A program made the translations under genes and the position numbers. Of a stretch of DNA of 64,000 bases, positions 17,283-26,945 are shown piece after piece. The number at the start of each line of letters is the position of its first letter. The first letter of the stretch is position 1. This DNA is from Caryophanales bacterium (lineage in GTDB: Bacteria > Bacillota > Bacilli > Paenibacillales > CANHCR01), in assembly GCA_947459205.1 (NCBI GenBank), contig CANHCR010000002.1, positions 1 to 64,000 of the forward strand, read 5' to 3'. The notes under the pieces were generated by a model. It saw nothing but the letters and a program-made list of their open reading frames with translations. It did not search any database and had not been told where the DNA came from.

Positions 17283-17933
17283 TTAATTTTGCTTTTTGAA
17301 TTTTTTCAGCGCATCTTTTACTGGTAGCTTCTTTTTAATACATTTATCCATCAACGAACGCTCAGCAACATACCTTGATTCTTCATTCAAATAATAAATG
17401 TAGAGCAAGTGCTGCAACTTTTCGACATCAATTTTTTTAAGACTTTTAGCAAACTTTTTAACGGACCAATCGCAAAGGAATTTTAGCTCGCGCCCGCAAT
17501 CCTCCAGATTAACAAAATGCGATTCTTCAGGATCAAAGTTTTCGAAAATATCTTTCACGAAAACGTCTGCCATCATTGCCGTATCGGCCTCAAACAAACG
17601 CTCTACATACGACGGGTCAACATACTTTAACAAACACCTAAACACTCGACCAACCCTTAACTCCAACGACTGCTCCGATTCGAAAACCAATTCCTCAATA
17701 GTGTCTACATCCAAATTAAATTCAAGTGCCGTTTTACCATAATCGAAATTGTGGTAACGCAAATGGAGTAAGATTTCTCGAGTTTTCTGGTCCCGACACC
17801 ACATCAGACTATCTGCGTACGCAACAATTCTATTCATTACTGCACTTCTCTGTTGAAGCATTTTATTCTCATTTAAATCTTTTTCACTTGCAAAATCCAA
17901 TTGTGATTGTATAAGTCCTTCGTACAAATACAT
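17283..17933 (-). CDS. Putative HTH-containing protein, tandem paralogue 2
   Basis: 216 residues, with GGGAG before the ATG at 17933. It shares MNRIVAYADSLMWCRDQKT, HNFDYGKTALEFNLDVDTIEEL and a C-terminal YIYYLNEESRYVAERSLMDKCI with paralogue 1. The N-terminal 30 residues differ. The central segment would make a helix-turn-helix. The 165-base gap between the two genes holds no clear terminator. Possible role: transcription regulators of the surrounding mobile module. A DUF with a different function cannot be excluded. Confidence 0.6.
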   Translation of the reverse strand: MYLYEGLIQSQLDFASEKDLNENKMLQQRSAVMNRIVAYADSLMWCRDQKTREILLHLRYHNFDYGKTALEFNLDVDTIEELVFESEQSLELRVGRVFRCLLKYVDPSYVERLFEADTAMMADVFVKDIFENFDPEESHFVNLEDCGRELKFLCDWSVKKFAKSLKKIDVEKLQHLLYIYYLNEESRYVAERSLMDKCIKKKLPVKDALKKFKKQN

Positions 17934-18077
17934 ATAATTCTCTCCCTTTATTTTTTATAATGAATCATGCTATACAACGTCCGCACACAAAAATCCGACA
18001 CTTCTATTCTCAAACCTCTTCATCATTTAACCCTCAGCAGATAAGTGTTTCAATTAGTCTGACACATACTTTTTTGA

Positions 18078-19970
18078 CTAATCTTCCGACCCCAACTCCT
18101 GCTTGTCCTCAGGTCCGTTCAAAATTCGATCGATAGCATGCTGATTAAGCAAATGGTATGACGATAGATATAATCCTGTACGCGAATTAAAAAAGTACTC
18201 GTTTTCTGGCTTTTGCTTATATTCAAGAAAACTTTCCATTCCACCTTTGATACCATACTTACCAATAAAATTTTCCATCTTTCTATGGTCGCAATCGATT
18301 AACAACATAAGATAAATAATTGCAGCTAATTCTTTTGCTCCTAGCGTGTGGTGGATATGATACGAGCCTCCACCCACTGCAAGAATTCCTGATTCATCGA
18401 TCGCCAAGGTAAAGCTGAGCGCGCTGAAATTTACTCTCGATTGTTTTAGATTCTTAAACCCCTTAGAAAATTTATGTGATGGTAAGGTAATTTGCTTGTA
18501 ACCGGTGTTTTTTTTACCTAAATGAATATCAATATATTTACACTCTGCGATACATTTGTTGATTCCCGTTTGTGGTGAGAACAAAACAACCGGAGTTTCT
18601 TGATGATATGGGTGTAGCAGAATCTTGCGATTTATCTTATCCACCTCCAAATAGTGCTTTTTTGCACAAGCCTTTACCAATAACTCATTACCATTAATTT
18701 TTGCAATGAGGTAAGTATCTCGAACCCGTGTGGCGTACATATCAAGAGGAACCACTTCAACATTGTTCAACTTTGCTTCTATCATTAACGCGTGCGTATT
18801 CTTCAATTGTTGAATCGAGTTATTTCGCAACATTAAATCTTCTGAACTGCACTCCAACAAATCATCTTCGTACCTTTTAAACTCGATAGTACGCCCACTT
18901 TGGTTTTTTGAACCTAATGAATCTAATATGATGTCTTCACTACGACCCTGATACTCTTCAACTCTCTCGAAAATATGTGTTTTTGGAGAATTGTTTAAAG
19001 AATTCAATTGATTTATCAGCGCGTCCACAAGGTGCCACGCGACTAAAGGTGGTATAGCATTGCCGATTTGCTTATATGCCTGGTGATTAGACACCGGAAA
19101 TTCAAAGGAATCAGGGAAGCCTTGTACCCTCGCCGCCTCTCTAGGTGTCAACCGACGGAATATCTCATTCTCTCGATCTACCAGAACTACTGGATTGCGG
19201 TAGTTGAACTGCGCAGTTCCAACAGTACACTTGATTGTATTGCACGGTTTACTTATATTTGAACTCGTCCCCACCTTATGCGGTTTCGCAGTCCGCTTCA
19301 TCGTTTCGACGGCTGTTTGAGAGAAATGATAACGAGTATTAAGGTGCTCTTTCTCATCAAGAACTTCACCGAGCGGAATCCATTCGCTCTTAGGAATAAC
19401 GCTTTTGGGAAATTCATAATTCATACCCAATTCTTCAAGAACCCCAAATATGAAAACGCGACGACGCGTTTGAGGAATCCCGAAATCAGCGCAATTGATG
19501 ATTCGATACGATACGCGGTATCCGAGTTTACTCAAATGATCACAAAGCTCCTTAAAAAACCTTCCACCCTTAAAATTCACGAAATTCGCTACATTCTCGA
19601 GCATGACAAACTTCGGCCGCTTTCCTTCAACAACCCTTAATACATCTCGGAAAATGTTGATCCGCTTGTCGTTCGCTTTCTTTTTGATGGTCATGGTTGA
19701 GAACGGTTGACAAGGAAAACCAGCGATCAACAAATCGTGCTCCGGCAAATCCTCCGCCTTAAGACTACAAATGTCGCCCACAATCGCATTACCCGTTTCA
19801 CCGAAATTATGGCGATACGTCTTGATCGCGAACTTATCGATGTCGACCGCTGAAACAATTTCAATCGGATGTTGTGCATAATGCTTATCTAGGAATTCAA
19901 ACCCCCCTTTGGCCCCTAGATCGGCCCCGCCGGCTCCGCAACATAGTGATACTACTTTCAAATTACTCAT
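18078..19970 (-). CDS. DNA (cytosine-5) methyltransferase with long C-terminal extension
   Basis: 630 residues. Residues 1-345 are a complete C5-MTase: motif I SLCCGAGGADLGA, motif IV catalytic cysteine in GFPCQPFSTM, motif VI FVMLENVANF, motif VIII ADFGIPQTRRRVFIFG, motif IX LTPREAARVQGFPD and motif X QIGNAIPPLVA. It methylates C5 of cytosine in a specific DNA sequence, usually to protect against a partner endonuclease. Residues 345-630 are a non-standard extension that I do not recognise, with IHHTLGAKELAAIIYLM near its end. GGAGGA precedes the ATG. The probable endonuclease lies 567 bases upstream, at 20538. Confidence 0.92.
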   Translation of the reverse strand: MSNLKVVSLCCGAGGADLGAKGGFEFLDKHYAQHPIEIVSAVDIDKFAIKTYRHNFGETGNAIVGDICSLKAEDLPEHDLLIAGFPCQPFSTMTIKKKANDKRINIFRDVLRVVEGKRPKFVMLENVANFVNFKGGRFFKELCDHLSKLGYRVSYRIINCADFGIPQTRRRVFIFGVLEELGMNYEFPKSVIPKSEWIPLGEVLDEKEHLNTRYHFSQTAVETMKRTAKPHKVGTSSNISKPCNTIKCTVGTAQFNYRNPVVLVDRENEIFRRLTPREAARVQGFPDSFEFPVSNHQAYKQIGNAIPPLVAWHLVDALINQLNSLNNSPKTHIFERVEEYQGRSEDIILDSLGSKNQSGRTIEFKRYEDDLLECSSEDLMLRNNSIQQLKNTHALMIEAKLNNVEVVPLDMYATRVRDTYLIAKINGNELLVKACAKKHYLEVDKINRKILLHPYHQETPVVLFSPQTGINKCIAECKYIDIHLGKKNTGYKQITLPSHKFSKGFKNLKQSRVNFSALSFTLAIDESGILAVGGGSYHIHHTLGAKELAAIIYLMLLIDCDHRKMENFIGKYGIKGGMESFLEYKQKPENEYFFNSRTGLYLSSYHLLNQHAIDRILNGPEDKQELGSED

Positions 19971-20392
19971 TAATACATTCCTCCATAAAAGATGATGGTT
20001 ATTAAAAACCTCATCCTCTACAGCTGCACGTATTAAGAAAAATCTTAAAATTAGCTCTACTCTATACGAAAAAACAAATAATCGATCGAAATTTTATAGA
20101 TATGTCACTATGCTCCTCCAATATCTAAAGCCCAATTATTTAATAAGCCCCTCTTTCAATCTCACCTATCTAAAAAAAACCTAATAACCTAACTGAGATG
20201 ACCAAAGAAAAGCTCATCAACAAATCACATGATTTTATATTTTTTTATAAAAAAGCAATCTAATAGCATGAAATAAATCGCATGTATGTAATCCCCAACC
20301 GACCATTTACCCCAATCAAAAATCTTAAGAATAAAAAATCAACGCCTTTATGGGACGTGGATGATTACCCCTTATACATGGACCGCGGAAAA
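19971..20392. other. AT-rich non-coding gap between methyltransferase and endonuclease genes
   Basis: About 420 bases without an open frame longer than chance. It holds one of several dispersed ATTACCCCTTATACAT-like motifs (20365) and must contain the methyltransferase promoter. Nothing else is seen. Confidence 0.5.
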
Positions 20393-20427
20393 TAAAAAAA
20401 CCGCTACGACGGTGGTGTCGTAACGGT
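20393..20427 (-). terminator. Intrinsic terminator after endonuclease gene
   Basis: ACCGTTACGAC ACCACC GTCGTAGCGGT pairs with one mismatch and is followed on the minus strand by seven T. It ends the transcript of the endonuclease gene at 20538 and separates it from the methyltransferase gene. Confidence 0.9.
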
Positions 20428-20537
20428 AATGTATGTTAATCAAATACGAACTCAATTTGAAATGCAATCAGTGAGGACTCTACAAGAAACACCCTCGCGT
20501 ATAAAGGTGAATAATTGCGATCATTTAACCAAATCTT

Positions 20538-21422
20538 TTATACTGAATATTTCATTTTGAATTCTTCATAATGATTGCTCAACTTTGCATGTGATGTTGA
20601 TTCGACTTCGCTCAAAATATTCGCGCATAAATCTTCCCAATGTAGAAGCACCATTCTTGATTTCCAATCTTCCTTCAATACTTTGTCTCTTACGAAAGTC
20701 GCCTGCTCTTTTAATGTCTCGTGCCCTTTCGGATAAATAAATACCACCATACTGTCCTCAGATAGATGAACGACATTCCGCATAAGTTGGTAGTGTTCAA
20801 GAAAAATCGTTTCATTAGCCTCATCATTAAGAGCCGGACATTTGTCTACCAATTGTCTGTACACTTGATTGTATTTATCGCTGTAAGTATCGGGTGAGTC
20901 TGATAATTTGGTAGTGCTCTTGATTTTTCCTGAAAATTCTTCTTCCGTATATTTGATCTCAAAGTAAATTTTGAAGCCGGTATCGAGTTTGATGAAAAAA
21001 TCAAAATTCGTTTTCCTGTAGTTACCTTTTTCAATATCTGATACCTTTTCAAAACAAACGCTCAATGAGTTATATTCAATCGAACCAGTTACCCCTAATT
21101 GTTTGATAACCAGCTCGAGAAGTCGCTCATGAATCAATGGGTAAAAGAAATTGATACACATCGCTTGCGATGAATTTAGATGATGGAAATAACTGTGCAG
21201 CTTATCAACATCGAAACCTGATTTATAGAAATCATCACGGTAGGTCTCAATTACATTTTTACGTGCTTTCGACTTCTCTAAAATATGATCATGGTATGTA
21301 ACTTTTTTGTTACCCTCTTTATCGGTGGACACAAATTCCCCCTTACCCGGTTCTTTTAATACGTTGTGTTTATACTCGACTAACTTCTTTATTATTTGCT
21401 CTTTATAAGCTTTGTACTTCAT
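20538..21422 (-). CDS. Probable restriction endonuclease, PGN_0703-like (PD-(D/E)xK)
   Basis: 294 residues from ATG 21422, selected because GGAGTGG lies 6 bases upstream; the frame also contains an ATG at 21437. TNFDFFIKLDTGFKIYFEIKYTEEEF fits the D…E-x-K core of a PD-(D/E)xK nuclease (Asp in NFDFF, Glu and Lys in FEIKY). The preceding region HSYFHHLNSSQAMCINFFYPL resembles the PGN_0703 family of putative restriction enzymes. With the C5 methyltransferase downstream it probably forms a type II-like restriction-modification pair, with its own terminator between the genes. Recognition sequence is unknown. Confidence 0.7.
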   Translation of the reverse strand: MKYKAYKEQIIKKLVEYKHNVLKEPGKGEFVSTDKEGNKKVTYHDHILEKSKARKNVIETYRDDFYKSGFDVDKLHSYFHHLNSSQAMCINFFYPLIHERLLELVIKQLGVTGSIEYNSLSVCFEKVSDIEKGNYRKTNFDFFIKLDTGFKIYFEIKYTEEEFSGKIKSTTKLSDSPDTYSDKYNQVYRQLVDKCPALNDEANETIFLEHYQLMRNVVHLSEDSMVVFIYPKGHETLKEQATFVRDKVLKEDWKSRMVLLHWEDLCANILSEVESTSHAKLSNHYEEFKMKYSV

Positions 21423-21734
21423 CGTAATCCACTCCATTTCAAACCGTTTTTCTAAAGCAAATCATTCCTTACAAGCTCTTAGTCGGCTATTACTTTTCAC
21501 GAGCGGGTATGCGTTGTTGTGTGAAAACGACACCAGTACCCCTAATCGCGCGATGTCTACAAATTGAACGAAACATCCACTTCTTCGCTCAGAATAAATC
21601 CATTACTTACATTACCCTTTCATATTAAAATGAATCAACTTCGCTCCTCAAATATCAATCGCTTCGCTCAACAACATACTCAAAGACCATCTCACTTACC
21701 CAATGTCGTTGATTCACTTTTGTCTTACTTCAAT

Positions 21735-21812
21735 CATTGTTCATTTTTCAATCATGTCTTTCGTTTTAATCAATTGATATAATGTTATAATGTCCTCTAT
21801 TTATATAAGCCA
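21735..21812. repeat. Repeat D, copy 1
   Basis: Contains CATGTCTTTCGTTTTAAT, ATATAATGTTATAATGTCCTC and TATTTATATAAGCC. The same order and near-identical words occur at 35015-35086, with more diverged copies at 25560-25685 and 33885-33975. This copy lies about 310-390 bases upstream of the endonuclease start. Confidence 0.65.
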
Positions 21813-22559
21813 CATCAATAAACAAGTCTTCACTAGTAAAATTACCATGTTAATTGCACGATCGATAAGTACTGATGTTTTTACCCAACTGCTCTATAAC
21901 TTACATAATACGCTCAGAATTGCTGAATCATCGGAATAAAAAACGTTTAACAAAATGAATCAACCCATAAAAATTACAATTAGTTACCCCTCATGTGACG
22001 CCTATAATCAATCGGAGACGTAATCATTCAATCAATAACAGCTCCGCCGATTACCCCTCATACATCCAAAACGCCAAAAATCACAGTGCTCAACGATCAT
22101 CAATCACAATGATAGCGCCAGGTACCACACTTACAATAAAACAGTCGCTCAAAATCAACTTCCAATGAAGCAATGACCGGAACGGAACAACTTCTGTTGA
22201 GTAACCCTTATATCCTCCGACCATGTGCAGAATCAGCTATGTACCGTTACGAGCTCAATTTGGTTTGTACGCAATAAACAAAGTCGCCCACGCCAATCAC
22301 CCATATCGAAGCGTGAATATAACCGAACTCATCTCACGCTACTTGCAAGACTCAATGTGTACCCATTCCACACGTGAGAGAACCAATGCGCAATAGCTTA
22401 CCAAACCTATCAATATTATACCGAAATGAAATCCAAACGAACGGCGTCATTCATTTACCCCATGATATTGAAACAAACATAAACAAGAAGATTCTCTAGA
22501 TCGAATCGCTCACAATCACGAAACAACTTGTCGTAGTTCAACATTCAATTCGTGTTGAC

Positions 22560-22665
22560 TGAACTGGTCCTACGCGCCAGTAATTCTGCTGACACTTCAT
22601 CATTACCCACACTATATTTAGAAGAAAAGCAATACAATCGACGACCCACACCGTAGAAGAAACAC
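22560..22665. repeat. Repeat E, copy 1
   Basis: Shares TCCTACGCGCC, CATCAT and AATACAATCGACGACCCACACC with 25060-25150 (there AATACGATCGACGACCCACGCC), with roughly two thirds identity by eye. The two copies bracket the secreted DUF6273/FN3 gene in the same orientation. Confidence 0.55.
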
Positions 22666-22772
22666 AATTTCAAATAAAATATATAGTTCAGCTTCGAAGT
22701 AGGTTAATCAGATTAGAGATAACGCTCATATTAAATCAAAACATAAACTACTGAGTTTCAATAATGCTTGTA

Positions 22773-24920
22773 CTACTTCGTAACCGTGATTTGATAACCC
22801 AACTCTTTTGCAATAAATCTAAGCGGAATCATAATTGTGCCTTTTACAACTGTCGGTGCAACTTGCATCGTTTTATTGACACCATTCACTAATACAACGT
22901 TCTTACTTTGAGTGAATCGTAATGTCATTCCTGGTTTCGTTGCGGTGATTGTTTTCTTAGCAGAATCAAAACTTACCTTCAAACCCATTGCTTCGAGAAC
23001 CGGTTTATAGGGAACCATCGTTTGACCTGCGAGTTGGGTTGGTGTAATTCCAGTGCCCAAATTGATTAACTTAAAATTAGCATAAAGTTGTTGTCCGATT
23101 ACCTTAATTGCTTGTTTCGTTTTGACCGAAGCGGATAACCCAGACTTGTTACCTGCAGCATCTAAAGCCCGAACTGTGAAGGTTTGTGCAGCATTCTCGT
23201 TCAATCCAGTTACTCTATAAATTGTGGACTTGGATGTTCCTATGAGTTTGCCGTTACGGTAAATCTCGTATCCTGTAACACCAACGTTGTCAGTAGATGG
23301 TGACCAATTTAATGTTAGCCCTGATTCCATGATTGAATTATGAAAGATTTTAGTGGGCACGCTTGGTGCGGTTAAATCTGGAATATACAAGTACAATGAA
23401 CGACTGGACATTGACAGATTTCCAGTAGTATCTATAGTTTTTATGAAAAATGAAACTGTGGTGTTAACTTTGTTGGGTCTAAAATCAAAACTCGTTTCCG
23501 ACACTGTAGTAATAAGTTTATCGTCAATAAATATTTGGTATCCATTAACTGCAACATTGTCAGAAGCTTTTGACCATGTAAGCTTAAAATTATTGTTACC
23601 GATATAAGTAATTTTCAATCCTTCCGGGATAGTTGGATTGATACCATCACTGGTTTTCACTTCTACTAACTTGCTATACTCTGATGTATTACCCGCATCA
23701 TCTTGAGATTTAAGTCTAAACTTGTATGACGTGCTATCTTTTAAACCAGTTATTAAATAATTATTATCTGGAACTGTCGCAAGTAAATCATCGTTAACAA
23801 AAATTTGATATCCAGTAACAGCTATATTATCAGTCGATTCTTTCCATGTAAGTTTTATATAATTATTAGATGAAGTACTTGATATCGAGTTTGGAGTACT
23901 CGGTGGAATATTATCATCTATTATTAAATTTCTTGTACCTTGTACAATATATGGATTGCTTAATGCACCATTTCCTCCCGATTGGAAAATAGCAGAAGTT
24001 AACTTTAGTTTTAACGCAGGCCTTACACCACATAAACAATTACTTGCGCTTGCATAACTAGAAGTAGGATAACTAAATCTTCCTCCAGGAGGTGCAACGT
24101 ATCTGACTTGGTTGGATGAAGATGCTAGAGGTGTATTTAACCAATATCGATAGTTTTTACTGATATTGATATCAGAATCTTTATATGAATTATTTTTCAC
24201 AGCCTCGTTTGTAGGTTTAGCTTGTAGAATATCACTTCCGGCAATATCTTTAATATGTTTAGTAGATAATAAAAAAACTCGATCCGTAACATTTTTATAA
24301 AATGCGTTTGTATCATAATTTTGCATAATTTCATCAATAATCCATCTAAATTTATGATTTTCTTCCCCACCATCCGTCCTCATAGAGTCAACTCCAGATA
24401 CCATTATTTTATGTGTGTATGGTTTAATCAAACTGCGTTCCCACAACTCAAAATTTCCGTCCGCTAAAAATCCCTTTTCATTACTGTATGGGTTATATCC
24501 ATTCAAATTTAATGAATTAGGATCATTTTGTATCCAATCAATTACATCCGAACCACTGTTGGAACTGCTACTATTTAACCATTGTCTAATGTTTGAATCT
24601 GGATAATAATTACTACCTTCTAATTTTCGACTTGATTCAGTATGATAACTACCCGCCGAATCAAAAGACTTGAAAGTTATAATCTTGTCAGTAATTAACA
24701 TCGGGTCACCGTTCTTATCAATGTTAATCACTCGCCATAAAATTGGGACATCATAATATTTTCCAAATTGAATATAATCACCGCCCTTAATCATTGGTGG
24801 TGTATTCGCGTGAACCTCATTCACTTTGATCTGACTAGGTACAAGAATAACAATTATCATTGTCAAAGCCATCAGATTAATTTGAACTTTTCTAATGTTT
24901 AATTTCCAACCTCTAAGCAT
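22773..24920 (-). CDS. Secreted protein: DUF6273-like domain, three FN3 domains, copper amine oxidase-like C-terminal domain
   Basis: About 715 residues from ATG 24920, which has AAGGAG upstream; the frame opens at 24971. A signal peptide (LMALTMIIVILVPSQI) is followed by a DUF6273-like domain opening with GGDYIQFGKYYDVPILWRV and closing with GVRPALKLKL. Three FN3 domains follow (each with TDNxAVTGYQI or SASDNVAVNGYQI-type cores). The C-terminal 90 residues (MVPYKPVLEAMGLKVSFD … GTIMIPLRFIAKELGYQITV) are the copper amine oxidase N-terminal-like domain common in Bacillota exported proteins. The first domain is shared with the kinase at 8554, so the two may recognise the same ligand. It is isolated between long non-coding stretches. 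Confidence 0.85.
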   Translation of the reverse strand: MLRGWKLNIRKVQINLMALTMIIVILVPSQIKVNEVHANTPPMIKGGDYIQFGKYYDVPILWRVINIDKNGDPMLITDKIITFKSFDSAGSYHTESSRKLEGSNYYPDSNIRQWLNSSSSNSGSDVIDWIQNDPNSLNLNGYNPYSNEKGFLADGNFELWERSLIKPYTHKIMVSGVDSMRTDGGEENHKFRWIIDEIMQNYDTNAFYKNVTDRVFLLSTKHIKDIAGSDILQAKPTNEAVKNNSYKDSDINISKNYRYWLNTPLASSSNQVRYVAPPGGRFSYPTSSYASASNCLCGVRPALKLKLTSAIFQSGGNGALSNPYIVQGTRNLIIDDNIPPSTPNSISSTSSNNYIKLTWKESTDNIAVTGYQIFVNDDLLATVPDNNYLITGLKDSTSYKFRLKSQDDAGNTSEYSKLVEVKTSDGINPTIPEGLKITYIGNNNFKLTWSKASDNVAVNGYQIFIDDKLITTVSETSFDFRPNKVNTTVSFFIKTIDTTGNLSMSSRSLYLYIPDLTAPSVPTKIFHNSIMESGLTLNWSPSTDNVGVTGYEIYRNGKLIGTSKSTIYRVTGLNENAAQTFTVRALDAAGNKSGLSASVKTKQAIKVIGQQLYANFKLINLGTGITPTQLAGQTMVPYKPVLEAMGLKVSFDSAKKTITATKPGMTLRFTQSKNVVLVNGVNKTMQVAPTVVKGTIMIPLRFIAKELGYQITVTK

Positions 24921-25059
24921 TATATTTTGTCTCCTTCCAATTTCAAACTGTCCATAATTGTGAAACCGCATTCTTACTTAGATAATAAATATGCAACAAC
25001 AAATTACACCAATGAACCTTCTTATAGCAGCTCAACAATCAATACACACCGACTCAATT

Positions 25060-25150
25060 TATCCTACGCGCCGGATGTTCAACATGTACTCATCATAAAT
25101 CACAACTTAGATAAAAGAAATCCAATACGATCGACGACCCACGCCAGTGT
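25060..25150. repeat. Repeat E, copy 2
   Basis: Direct counterpart of 22560-22665, about 2.5 kb away in the same orientation. The best conserved block is ATCGACGACCCAC preceded by AATAC, about 65 bases after TCCTACGCGCC. Confidence 0.55.
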
Positions 25151-25559
25151 TTATTATAGAAGGAATCGTTTTATACAAACGCGCTTCATCAACTGACTGT
25201 GCAAACTAATCAATAATCTCTCAAAAGCTCAAACTATAATCTGCGTCGATACCGACCTTGTTCAAACCACTCAAGAACAATAAACCCCAGGTGCGTAGTA
25301 ACCCTCATTCACACCGTTGAATCAGACGACCTTTGCGCGTTCACTGCGAATACGCACAATTCTGGTCTATACGCCGCCGATCCGTTATGTATGTAATTGT
25401 GAGCGATTGATAGGTTGAATCAATTAGACCACGCGCGAAATCGTTGTACTAAACTTACCACGCAGCTTTAATCGTTTATCAGCGACAATCATTCTCCAAG
25501 AACCCCTTACCCCACTCACTGCTTCATCACAATCATCATCTAACGTCTAATGTCTTCCA

Positions 25560-25685
25560 TTGTTCAATTATCGTTTTTTTATAATGTCTAATATCTGATG
25601 TCTAATGTCTTCACTTATTCAATGTTCGTTTTTTTATAATGTTGTAATGTACATCCGTAATAATCCCCTATTAATATATACCATG
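25560..25685. repeat. Repeat D, copy 2 (with internal duplication)
   Basis: Contains two tandem rounds of 'TTCAAT…TCGTTTTTTTATAATGT' (25563-25586 and 25617-25645), then CCCCTATTAATATATACC, which corresponds to the TCCTCTATTTATATAAGCC end of copy 1. It lies upstream of the secreted DUF6273/FN3 gene and on the far side of the restriction locus from copy 3. Confidence 0.55.
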
Positions 25686-25989
25686 TAAACTTTCAATACC
25701 TAAATTAAAAAAATAAGTCCTATGATGGCTTTGGTATAACTGGTCACTTTTTTTCACAACTCTAATTTAAACTACATAATTCCGGTGTTATGGAGGTCAG
25801 ACCATCAAATAAGGGTATAATTAAATTTCATCACATCGTTAAAAAACACCCTCCCCTTGCTAAATGTACTTCGCCAGCTATGCAATTCAGCAATATGACA
25901 TATCAAAAGTTACTGTCTCTCTTACATTTGATATTCCAAATATTACCTTGTATAATATTGGAAGTCGCTATTTGAAGAAGGAGTTGTTG

Positions 25990-26181
25990 ATGATGATATT
26001 TAGAAAAGAGCAGTTAAAAACGATACTCTACGCACTCGAGATAGTCCACGGTGCGCAGACCCGGATGGCTGCGGATTCCTTGGAACGGAATGATGAGGTT
26101 TCGGCTCATGCGCAATCTAAACGATTGGATGAAATTAAACAGCTGATTACCCCTATTAAGAATCGTTTGGGTAAAAAATAA
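25990..26181 (+). CDS. Small helical protein of unknown function
   Basis: 63 residues. The ATG at 25990 has AAGGAG six bases upstream, whereas the longer frame from 25864 lacks a ribosome site. The product (MMIFRKEQLKTILYALEIVH … IKQLITPIKNRLGKK) is predicted helical and amphipathic with a basic C-terminus. It is the only plus-strand gene in the middle of the window and converges on the type I restriction operon, 65 bases from the end of the metallopeptidase gene. It might be a small regulator of that locus, but there is no motif evidence. Confidence 0.65.
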   Translation: MMIFRKEQLKTILYALEIVHGAQTRMAADSLERNDEVSAHAQSKRLDEIKQLITPIKNRLGKK

Positions 26182-26246
26182 AATTCCTGAATCACAGTCA
26201 TTTGCGACAATTCATCATATATAACCACGCCATAATTAATTAGTGG

Positions 26247-26945
26247 TTACTCCATGAAATCAAGCACCTGTCCGTTAAGCTTGACCCTTATTTCCCGCCA
26301 CATCGGCATGTACTGATCCAACAATAAAATGAACCTTTCATTATGTGTTCTTTCTACTAAGTGTAACATCTCGTGAAGGATAATGTACTCCAGACACTCG
26401 ATGCTTTTCTTCGCCAATTGAAGATTAAACCACAACTTCCCAGTATCTGTATTACACGTACCCCAGCGTGTTGTCATGTACTTTATCTGCCAACTTGTCG
26501 GTTTCAGACCAGTAAAATTCTCCCACTTAGGAAGCAAACGAGTGACCTCTTTTTTCAACAACTCTCGATACCATTCACGCAAAAAGTTCTCCCTTTGTTC
26601 GCTGTTACTTCCTTTGCGAACGGTGAATATCGCCTTATCACCCACCAATTCGATTGCGTATCTATTCGAGTACTCAATTTGAACGATGTATTGCTTTCCC
26701 CACACGTACAATGATTCACCGGATACATGTTCTCTTTCAGATTGACGCAGTTGATTGTCAAAATTAGCAACTTGCGTTTTTATCCACCTTATTTTCGTTC
26801 GAACAAATCGCTCAATCGCATCATCACTCATTGATACCGGTGCAGACACGCTCACTTTGCCATCAGGTGGTTTCACGTAAAGGTGCATGTTCTTTATTTC
26901 TTTTTTGTGAACCTCAATTGATATTCCAGATATGTTAAGTGTCAC
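26247..26945 (-). CDS. YgjP-like zinc metallopeptidase associated with type I restriction locus
   Basis: 232 residues starting at GTG 26945, which has AAGGAG about 8 bases upstream and directly follows the hsdR stop. The zinc site is HEMLHLVERTHNERF (H-E-x-x-H plus a downstream histidine), preceded by MTTRWGTCNTDTGKLWFNLQLA, the hallmark of the YgjP/DUF45 (M48-like) family. Genes of this family often sit beside type I restriction genes. A role in DNA-protein repair or in control of HsdR turnover has been proposed for relatives; here that is inference. Last gene of the operon. Confidence 0.85.
   Translation of the reverse strand: MTLNISGISIEVHKKEIKNMHLYVKPPDGKVSVSAPVSMSDDAIERFVRTKIRWIKTQVANFDNQLRQSEREHVSGESLYVWGKQYIVQIEYSNRYAIELVGDKAIFTVRKGSNSEQRENFLREWYRELLKKEVTRLLPKWENFTGLKPTSWQIKYMTTRWGTCNTDTGKLWFNLQLAKKSIECLEYIILHEMLHLVERTHNERFILLLDQYMPMWREIRVKLNGQVLDFME

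Larger units (their letters stand above)
21423..22772. other. Long non-coding AT-rich stretch with dispersed repeats
   Basis: About 1.35 kb with no credible gene on either strand. It holds repeat D copy 1 (21735-21812), repeat E copy 1 (22560-22665) and several short (A/G)TTACCCCTYAT motifs (about 21537, 21983, 22054). Frames are broken by many stops. No homology to neighbouring genes was noticed, so it is either decayed DNA or a carrier of regulatory sites. Confidence 0.6.
24921..25989. other. Non-coding stretch upstream of the DUF6273/FN3 gene
   Basis: About 1.07 kb without a supported gene. It holds repeat E copy 2 and repeat D copy 2, plus the promoter and ribosome site of the small plus-strand gene at 25990. 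Short open frames here lack ribosome sites and recognisable sequence. Confidence 0.55.

Noticed and set aside
25864..25989. N-terminal extension of the small plus-strand gene
   Set aside because: The longer frame has no ribosome site, whereas AAGGAG lies just before the ATG at 25990.
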